A stretch of 64,000 bases of DNA from the NCBI RefSeq assembly GCF_000312045.1, contig NZ_HE978635.1:766107-830106 (forward strand), read 5' to 3'. Made by a program: the position numbers and the translations under genes. Positions 58,236 to 64,000 of the stretch are shown here, piece after piece. The stretch comes from Noviherbaspirillum massiliense JC206 (GTDB taxonomy: Bacteria; Pseudomonadota; Gammaproteobacteria; Burkholderiales; Burkholderiaceae_D). The notes under the pieces are model-generated. The model was not told where the DNA came from. It made no database searches and worked only from the letters and a program-made list of their open reading frames with translations. Each line of letters opens with the position of its first letter. Positions within the stretch are counted from its first letter, which is position 1.

Positions 58236-59525
58236 TCAGGACTGGCCTTCGGTAAGCGCCGACACGTCGATGATGTACATCTGTCTTTCCAGCTCGTGCA
58301 CCGAATCGATGCAGACCTGCCTGCCGTCGCGGCTCCAGCGCGGATGCAGGTCGCAACGGTTTTCCTTTTTCAGCTTCGGATCGGCATAGAAGCTGCCGAG
58401 GTCGTGGCGCACCTGTTTTTCCATGTCGTACAGGAACAGGATTCGCTCATGCGTTTGCGGATCGGGATAAGTATCGCTCAGCAGCCAGCGCTTGTTGACC
58501 GGGGAAAACGTCATGTGCCCGTTTTCGGTCAGGATGTCGCGCCCCACGACCTCCACCTTTCCGTTATCGGCGTCATGGTACAGGTGGTAATGGATGCTGC
58601 CCGCGTGCGGACCCCAGACGATGATGCGCTTGTCGTCGCACCAGAGCGGATGCGAAATCTGGTATTCCGATTTCTCGTAATCGTAAGTGCCGACCGCGTT
58701 CGGGTCAAAGTCTTCCGCCAGCTGCGGCAGCGGATGGTCGGAGCATTCCAGCAAACGCATGTCGCTGCCATCCGGATTGACCGTGATCAGGCGGTGCAGG
58801 AAGCAGGTCTCGTCCTTGACGCGTTCGGTCCAGCGGTGCAGGAACAGAATGCGCGAGGACGCAGGATTGATTTCGATATGGCTCACCCAGTGGATCGCCT
58901 TTTCCATCGATTTCACCGGATGGAAGTTGCGCAAGTCCTGATAGCTGCACAGGAGGCGCGATGCGCCGGTGGCCAGATCCATGTAGTGGATGCCATCGTC
59001 TGCCGGGTAATTCGGGAAAGCTTTCGATCCGCCATGCTCGCTGTAGCCGATGGTCTCGTGCGTGATGTAGAGGCGGCTGTAATCGATGCACAAGGCATAC
59101 TTGCTGTTGGGGGCGACGACATATACCGGAAGCGGCAGGCTTTTCTTCACGCCGGTGTCCACGTTCAGTATGGTGGAACCGAAGCCGGGATAGAAGGATG
59201 AGGTATCGGAGGTGCGCGAGTTGTAGATGATCTGCCGTCCCGGCGCGCCGTCCAGCCACTGCAGCTGGCAACCCATCTGCCAGTTCCAGGCAGTGGTGCG
59301 ATCCAGGCTATGGTAACGGTCGCCGTCCTGCAGATCGAAGTAACCTACTTCCGACTCGAGGTCGGGCGTGAGGTTGGCATCCATCATCGGCACCTGGTTG
59401 GCCAGCAGGAAGCGGCCGCTCTTGTCCCAGACCGTCTTGTTGTAATACCCGAAGAAGTGGTGCCCGTTTCCGATGCCAAGGCGGCGGCACGGAAAAGTCT
59501 TCCTGGCGGTCTTTGCTTGATCCAT
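58236..59525 (-). CDS. Beta-propeller protein of unknown function, heads the glt operon
   Basis: A 429-residue protein with the HHFFGYYNKTVWDKSGRFLL start and a repeated strand pattern ending DLHPRWSRDGRQVCIDS, which recalls TolB/oligogalacturonate-lyase-like propellers. No signal peptide is evident, so it is probably cytoplasmic. Catalytic residues cannot be assigned. It is the first gene of the strand that continues with gltI-J-K-L (35-nt gap), and it is divergent from the LysR regulator. That suggests a specific substrate, perhaps a conjugate from which an acidic amino acid is released or recognised; this is inference. Confidence 0.75.
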   Translation of the reverse strand: MDQAKTARKTFPCRRLGIGNGHHFFGYYNKTVWDKSGRFLLANQVPMMDANLTPDLESEVGYFDLQDGDRYHSLDRTTAWNWQMGCQLQWLDGAPGRQIIYNSRTSDTSSFYPGFGSTILNVDTGVKKSLPLPVYVVAPNSKYALCIDYSRLYITHETIGYSEHGGSKAFPNYPADDGIHYMDLATGASRLLCSYQDLRNFHPVKSMEKAIHWVSHIEINPASSRILFLHRWTERVKDETCFLHRLITVNPDGSDMRLLECSDHPLPQLAEDFDPNAVGTYDYEKSEYQISHPLWCDDKRIIVWGPHAGSIHYHLYHDADNGKVEVVGRDILTENGHMTFSPVNKRWLLSDTYPDPQTHERILFLYDMEKQVRHDLGSFYADPKLKKENRCDLHPRWSRDGRQVCIDSVHELERQMYIIDVSALTEGQS

Positions 59526-59726
59526 GGAGGTCTCGATTCGTTTGCGTTCTCAATAGTTGAAAAGGAAGGAAAGCTGCTGCCTGCAAACGGGCCGTTTCGC
59601 TTCCCCTGTATCGTCAGAAAAGATATAGTCACGCGGCAATACGATCAAATTCTTTTTTTGCGGCATCCATTCAGATTTGATATACCCTTGATTGCATGGG
59701 GCGCCGCACTCGTTCTTCCTAAAGCC

Positions 59727-60620
59727 ATGGCAAGACAACTGAATTTCCAGCAAATCGAAGCCTTCAAGGCGGTCATGCAGATGGGTACGACGACCGCTGC
59801 AGCGCTGATGCTCAACACCACGCAGCCTTCCGTCAGTCGCCGCATTGCCGAACTGCAGGCCGCCACCGAACTGAAGCTGTTCGAATTGCACCATGGCCGG
59901 CTGCGGCCGACCAGCGAAGGCAAGCTGCTGTACAAGACCATCCAAAAGCATTTCGCCGGTTTGGAAAAAATCGAATCGGTGGCCGCCATCATGCGCAAGT
60001 CCGGTACCGGCGTGCTGAGACTGGGGTGCACGCCGACCCTGGGGACCGGCCTGCTGCCGCCGGTGATCCATGCCTTCCTGAAGAAATTCCCGAACACCCA
60101 TATCAATATCGAGACCCTGAGCACGCCGCAGCTCGCCGATTACCTGCATCAGGACCTGATCGACCTTGCCCTGACCACCGGCAAGCTGGACCAGAAGGAT
60201 TTCGAGCCGGTCGTGATCAAGAAGTCGCGAGCGGTCTGCGTGCTCCCGCCGAAACACAGACTGAAGACGGCGCGCACCATCAGGCTCAGGCAGTTGAAGG
60301 ATGAACAGCTGCTCTCGATCAGCGAGACGGACGAGCTGACGATCAAGATAAAATCCCTGCTGAGGGATAACGGCATCCCGGATGAATTCGCGATCCAGAC
60401 CAGCTCGTCGATCACCGTCTGCGCGCTGGTGGCTGCGGGGAACGGAGTGGGAATCGTCAATCCCTATGTGGCGAGCACCTTCGCCGGGCAGTTGCTGATC
60501 AAGGAATTGGAGCCCGCCATCACCATCCCGATCGAAATGGCGATGCCGCAGCAGACGGCGCCGTCCCTGCTGGCACGCCACTTCGTGGACATTCTCCTGG
60601 AACACGTAAAGACGATATGA
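59727..60620 (+). CDS. LysR-type transcriptional regulator
   Basis: A 297-residue LTTR. The winged helix-turn-helix is at the N-terminus (AALMLNTTQPSVSRRIAELQA, near 25-45). A linker helix and an effector-binding domain with two Rossmann-like lobes follow. The start is ATG 59727 (MARQLNFQQIEAFKAV). A longer frame back to 59310 is antisense to the propeller gene. Divergent orientation from the propeller-glt operon points to it as a likely target, with a 201-nt shared region. The stop overlaps the next gene as ATGA. Confidence 0.9.
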   Translation: MARQLNFQQIEAFKAVMQMGTTTAAALMLNTTQPSVSRRIAELQAATELKLFELHHGRLRPTSEGKLLYKTIQKHFAGLEKIESVAAIMRKSGTGVLRLGCTPTLGTGLLPPVIHAFLKKFPNTHINIETLSTPQLADYLHQDLIDLALTTGKLDQKDFEPVVIKKSRAVCVLPPKHRLKTARTIRLRQLKDEQLLSISETDELTIKIKSLLRDNGIPDEFAIQTSSSITVCALVAAGNGVGIVNPYVASTFAGQLLIKELEPAITIPIEMAMPQQTAPSLLARHFVDILLEHVKTI

Positions 60621-62248
60621 AGAACAGGAACTTCGGCCCGGCAACCGCCATTCGCAGCGTGCGTCCGATATTCCCGGACGATGTCGCGTACCGGTACGCG
60701 ATGTTCCGTCTCGTGACGCTGGGCCCGATGCTCTGCCTGCTGGCAGCGCTGCTCGCCGGATGCAGCAGCCTGCCCTCGCTTGCCAACCGCAGCACCTCCA
60801 CTGCCTATTTCGACACCAACGGCACCCGGCTAGGAAAAGTCCTCGTGCCGGTAGCTGCCGCCCATCCCGGGAAATCCGGCATCTATCCTTTGCAGGATGC
60901 GCGCGATGCCTTTGCCGCCCGGGTACATCTCGCGCAGATTGCCGAGCGCAGCCTCGACATCCAGTATTACATCTGGCGCAAGGACATGACCGGCATCCTG
61001 CTGTTCAACGCAGTACGCGCCGCAGCGGACCGGGGCGTGCGGGTGCGACTGCTGCTGGACGATAACAATACCTCCGGACTCGATTCCATTCTCGCCGCCC
61101 TCGATGCCCATCCGAATATCGAAATCCGGCTGTTCAATCCCTTCATGATCCGTTCGCCGCGCTGGATCGGCTACCTGACCGACTTCTTCCGCCTCAACCG
61201 GCGCATGCACAACAAGTCCTTCACTGCCGACAACCAGGCCACCATCATCGGTGGACGCAATGTCGGGGATGAATACTTCGGCGCCAAGGATGACGTGCTG
61301 TTTGCCGACCTGGACGTCATGGCTGTCGGCCCCGTGGTGACGGATGTATCACGGGAATTCGACCGTTACTGGGCGAGCGCCTCGTCCTACCCGGTCGACC
61401 GCATCCTGCCGCCGGCCGATTCCTCGATGATGGCGGAACTGGCAAGCAGCGCGGCCAGTCTCGAACGCAGTCCCGCCACCGTGGCCTACACCGAGGCGCT
61501 GCGCGAATCGCCTTTCGTCCGCGAGCTGGTCCAGGGCAGGCTGCAACTCGAATGGGCTGCCACCCAGATGGTCAGCGACGATCCGGCCAAGGGACTCGCT
61601 CTGGCCGAGCCCAACGGCCTGCTGCCGCAAAAGCTAAAAGCGGGCATCGGCGACCCGACCGCGGCAGTCGACCTGGTGTCGCCTTATTTCGTGCTGAGCG
61701 CGCCGAGCCTCGCCTTGTTCACGGGATTGGCGAAACAGGGCGTGAAAATCCGTGTGCTGACCAATTCGCTCGAAGCCACGGATGTGGCGGCGGTGCATGC
61801 CGGCTACGCCAAGCGCCGCGAAGCCCTGCTCGAAACCGGAGTCACGCTCTATGAATTGCGCCGTCTGTCTTCAGCTGCCGCACCGCGCAGGCCAAGGGGA
61901 CGCCTCGGCAGTTCTTCCGCATCCAGCCTGCATGCGAAAACCTTTGCGGTCGACCATGCCCGCGCCTTCGTTGGTTCCTTCAACTTCGATCCGCGCTCGG
62001 CGAAACTGAACACGGAAATGGGCTTCCTGATCGACAGCCCGGCGCTGGCGCAGCGGATCGAGACGGTGTTCGACACCCGCGTTCCCGAGGATGCGTATGA
62101 AGTGCGCCTGGCGAAAAACGGGCAACTGGTCTGGATCGAGCGCGAGGATGGCCGCATGGTGCAGCACGACACCGAGCCGGGCACCGGTTTCTGGCTGCGC
62201 GCCGAGATATGGTTTCTGTCGCTGTTGCCGATTGAATGGCTGCTGTGA
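60617..62248 (+). CDS. Phospholipase D/cardiolipin synthase C-like lipoprotein
   Basis: Two HKD motifs are visible: MHNKSFTADNQATIIGGRN (near residue 196) and LHAKTFAVDHARAFVGSFNFD (near 438). This is the pattern of PLD-type transferases, which in ClsC make cardiolipin from phospholipids. A lipoprotein signal (LCLLAALLAGCSS) lies about 30 residues in. The true start may therefore be ATG 60701 rather than ATG 60617, which overlaps the LysR stop by 4 nt. With a lipid anchor it should face the periplasm, unlike cytoplasmic cardiolipin synthases. Confidence 0.85.
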   Translation: MKNRNFGPATAIRSVRPIFPDDVAYRYAMFRLVTLGPMLCLLAALLAGCSSLPSLANRSTSTAYFDTNGTRLGKVLVPVAAAHPGKSGIYPLQDARDAFAARVHLAQIAERSLDIQYYIWRKDMTGILLFNAVRAAADRGVRVRLLLDDNNTSGLDSILAALDAHPNIEIRLFNPFMIRSPRWIGYLTDFFRLNRRMHNKSFTADNQATIIGGRNVGDEYFGAKDDVLFADLDVMAVGPVVTDVSREFDRYWASASSYPVDRILPPADSSMMAELASSAASLERSPATVAYTEALRESPFVRELVQGRLQLEWAATQMVSDDPAKGLALAEPNGLLPQKLKAGIGDPTAAVDLVSPYFVLSAPSLALFTGLAKQGVKIRVLTNSLEATDVAAVHAGYAKRREALLETGVTLYELRRLSSAAAPRRPRGRLGSSSASSLHAKTFAVDHARAFVGSFNFDPRSAKLNTEMGFLIDSPALAQRIETVFDTRVPEDAYEVRLAKNGQLVWIEREDGRMVQHDTEPGTGFWLRAEIWFLSLLPIEWLL

Positions 62249-62374
62249 TTTCCGGTGTATCGCAGCAGGCCGCCGGCTCGAAGAACCGGACGAGCCATGT
62301 TCCCGCATACTGCACCGGATCACACTGTCTTCCTGCGCTTGCCTTCCGTCGCGGCTAGCCACCGCGGCACGGGT

Positions 62375-62764
62375 TCAGTGTCTGTCACTGCGGCCCGTGA
62401 TCCGCTGTTCCACGTCGATCGCGCCATACCGGTCCATGATGTCGCAGGCACGGTCGCAACGCGCCTCGTCGCCCGCATCGACCGTCAACATGACGCTGGC
62501 CTGCTGCGGAGTCGGTTCGGCGAAGTCGTTCTGGTAATCCGTGTTTTCCTTCGATCCCATCGGGGCATCGGAAAACTTCCGGCGCGAGGAGATGGTGCCA
62601 CCGTGCGCATTGCCGATGGCGAAATTGCTCCTGACCGCTCCCGCCTCATCTTCTCTCGCCGTCAACTGCACTTCCTCATCGGAAAATCCGGAAGCCAGCA
62701 AGGCATCGCGCGCGTGCTGCGCAGCGGAAAAATTATCGTAAACCCTGATCACGGTATTTGCCAT
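62375..62764 (-). CDS. General stress protein-like small protein
   Basis: A 129-residue protein starting MANTVIRVYDNFSAAQHARDALL at ATG 62764. It resembles YflT/heat-shock-type stress proteins with an alpha-beta repeat (GFSDEEVQL, then VMLTVDAGDEARCDRACDIM). The middle is polar. No signal peptide. The function is unknown; the family is associated with general stress. An ATG 21 codons earlier is less likely. Confidence 0.75.
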   Translation of the reverse strand: MANTVIRVYDNFSAAQHARDALLASGFSDEEVQLTAREDEAGAVRSNFAIGNAHGGTISSRRKFSDAPMGSKENTDYQNDFAEPTPQQASVMLTVDAGDEARCDRACDIMDRYGAIDVEQRITGRSDRH

Positions 62765-62885
62765 GGTGACGCTCCTGTCGAAATCCTGCCCGTGGGAAAA
62801 GTCATCCGCGGGCATCATTGGTCCCAATCTGACCGAGGCCGGTTGAATAAGTGCCCGACGTAGAGAATGGCAGCATGCGGTAATG

Positions 62886-62909
62886 AAAAAGGGCCGCTGA
62901 CGGCCCTTT
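62886..62909 (-). terminator. Terminator of the metallo-hydrolase gene
   Basis: AAAGGGCCG (62888-62896), loop CTGA, CGGCCCTTT (62901-62909). It is followed on the minus strand by a run of T. It lies 22 nt after the stop of the MBL-fold gene. Confidence 0.9.
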
Positions 62910-62931
62910 GATTCGCAAGCCGGATAGCCTT

Positions 62932-63903
62932 TCAGTGAAGCGGCATGTAATTGACCGGTATCCAGATATATCCCTTGCCCTCGGACCGGAGATGTCCCAT
63001 GCCCGGGAAGGGAAGATGGGCGCCGGCCACAAGATAGCCTCCCTTGGCTGCATCGGCATAGGCCTTCTTGCGCTCGGCTGCGGCAGGCTTGCTGTCGCTG
63101 TCGAACTGGATCGTCACTTCAGGCTGCTCAAATTGAACTGCCGCCACGTGCATCAGGTCGCCCCACAGCACCAGCTTTTGCCCCTTGCTTTCTACGGCAA
63201 AAACAGTGTGCCCGGGGGTATGGCCATGGGCGGAAACTGCCCTGATGCCCGGCACCAGCTCAGTACTGCCGTCAAAGGGCTGGAATTTGCCGGCCTTGAC
63301 ATAGGGATCGAGAGAAGCCATCGCCCCCTGGAATGAGCCTTTGGCATCGGCCGGAGCCTTGTCCAGGTTGGCCTGGCTCAGCCAGAAGTCGGCGTCCCGC
63401 TTGTCCGCGCGTACCACGGCATTCGGAAAGGCTGGTTTGCCGTCGGCGGTCAGGCCGCCGAGATGGTCGGGATGCATGTGAGTGAGGTAAATCTCGTCCA
63501 CCTGTTCCGGCTGATAGCCGGATGCCTTGAGGCTCGCAAGCAGTTTGCCCAGAGTCGGGCCGAACAAGCTGCCGGCACCCGTATCGACCAGGACCAGCTT
63601 GCTGCCGGTATTGATGAGGTAGCCGTTCACAGACGTATCGAGCGGGCTCTTGAGGTAGGACTTGGCGAGGGTCTGGTCGACCTTGGCCGGGGTGGTATTG
63701 GTCAGCAGCTTGTTGACGGGCAGCGCAACAGTGCCGTCCGAGAGTGCGGTCACTTCGAAATCACCCAGCATCATGCGGTAGTAGCCGGGCGCTGCCGTCT
63801 TGGCCATCGGCGCCGCAGCGCGGGCGGGAGTGCCGGTGAAACCAAAGCCGATGATGAGGGAAGCTGCGATAGTGCAGGCGCGCAGCAGGCGGGTCGGTGT
63901 CAT
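62932..63903 (-). CDS. Exported metallo-beta-lactamase-fold hydrolase
   Basis: A 323-residue protein with a Sec signal (SLIIGFGFTGTPARAAA) and the MBL zinc motif THMHPDHLGG near residue 145. Further zinc ligands lie in GHTPGHT (near 228) and GDLMH (near 247). The profile resembles AidA/quorum-quenching-like and AttM-type hydrolases, but substrates range widely. The start is ATG 63903 with AGGAG upstream. An earlier ATG at 63930 would lengthen the signal. It is the last gene in view at the right edge. Confidence 0.9.
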   Translation of the reverse strand: MTPTRLLRACTIAASLIIGFGFTGTPARAAAPMAKTAAPGYYRMMLGDFEVTALSDGTVALPVNKLLTNTTPAKVDQTLAKSYLKSPLDTSVNGYLINTGSKLVLVDTGAGSLFGPTLGKLLASLKASGYQPEQVDEIYLTHMHPDHLGGLTADGKPAFPNAVVRADKRDADFWLSQANLDKAPADAKGSFQGAMASLDPYVKAGKFQPFDGSTELVPGIRAVSAHGHTPGHTVFAVESKGQKLVLWGDLMHVAAVQFEQPEVTIQFDSDSKPAAAERKKAYADAAKGGYLVAGAHLPFPGMGHLRSEGKGYIWIPVNYMPLH

Positions 63904-64000
63904 TGTTTTTCTCCTGGGTTGTACAGACAAGATGATGCAGCACGAAAAAATCGTGCTGCATTATGCCGGAATGCCCTGGAAACTGCCTGCTGCGGCAGAG

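Overview
This is a GC-rich chromosomal segment of a Gram-negative betaproteobacterium, most likely Burkholderiales and probably Oxalobacteraceae-like. That placement is an inference from gene content and codon use, not from a marker gene. It holds about 50 protein genes and one tRNA (tRNA-Thr, CGT). There is no rRNA, CRISPR array, integrase or intact insertion sequence.

Left part (1-27,760): a Wzx/Wzy-type exopolysaccharide or O-antigen locus. Two long minus-strand operons can be read. The upstream one begins with the chain-length/tyrosine kinase Wzc and continues through a small ORF, the Wzx flippase, a FemAB/GNAT-like acyltransferase, a DUF7033-type polysaccharide deacetylase, a Wzy-like polymerase and a secreted protein of unknown function. 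The downstream one begins with a WbpM-type dehydratase and continues through WbpA, WbpB, WbpD and WbpE, an asparagine-synthetase-like amidotransferase, a GT4 glycosyltransferase and a gene cut by the window edge. WbpA-B-D-E give a diacetamido-glucuronic acid nucleotide sugar. With no WbpI epimerase in view, the product should keep the gluco configuration, and the amidotransferase may convert the acid to an amide. No Wza, Wzb or priming transferase is in the window, so the locus must continue to the left or be completed elsewhere.

Between the kinase gene and the tRNA lies an accessory zone. It has plus-strand lipoproteins made of right-handed beta-helix domains (one tandem, one single, one truncated) and an AT-richer minus-strand pair, one ceramidase-like and one AAC(3)-acetyltransferase-like. 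A 439-bp direct repeat with only two mismatches flanks that pair. A bipartite, exactly spaced regulatory element occurs three times, upstream of wbpM, upstream of wzc and in the accessory zone. A fourth partial copy lies before the second beta-helix gene.

Right part (28,356-64,000): ordinary chromosomal genes in short units. These are class A penicillin-binding protein, YkvA/DUF1232, a crotonase-family protein lacking the usual hydratase glutamates, two AsmA/DUF748 envelope proteins, formaldehyde dehydrogenase, an AI-2E family transporter, UDP-galactopyranose mutase, an SDR, a TIGR03118 protein, Dps, a three-gene RND efflux system, small envelope proteins, catalase, a glutamate/aspartate ABC transporter headed by a beta-propeller gene with a divergent LysR regulator, a phospholipase D/cardiolipin synthase-like lipoprotein, a stress protein and an exported metallo-beta-lactamase-fold hydrolase. 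Several very small genes (32, 52, 57 and 64 codons) are described as well.
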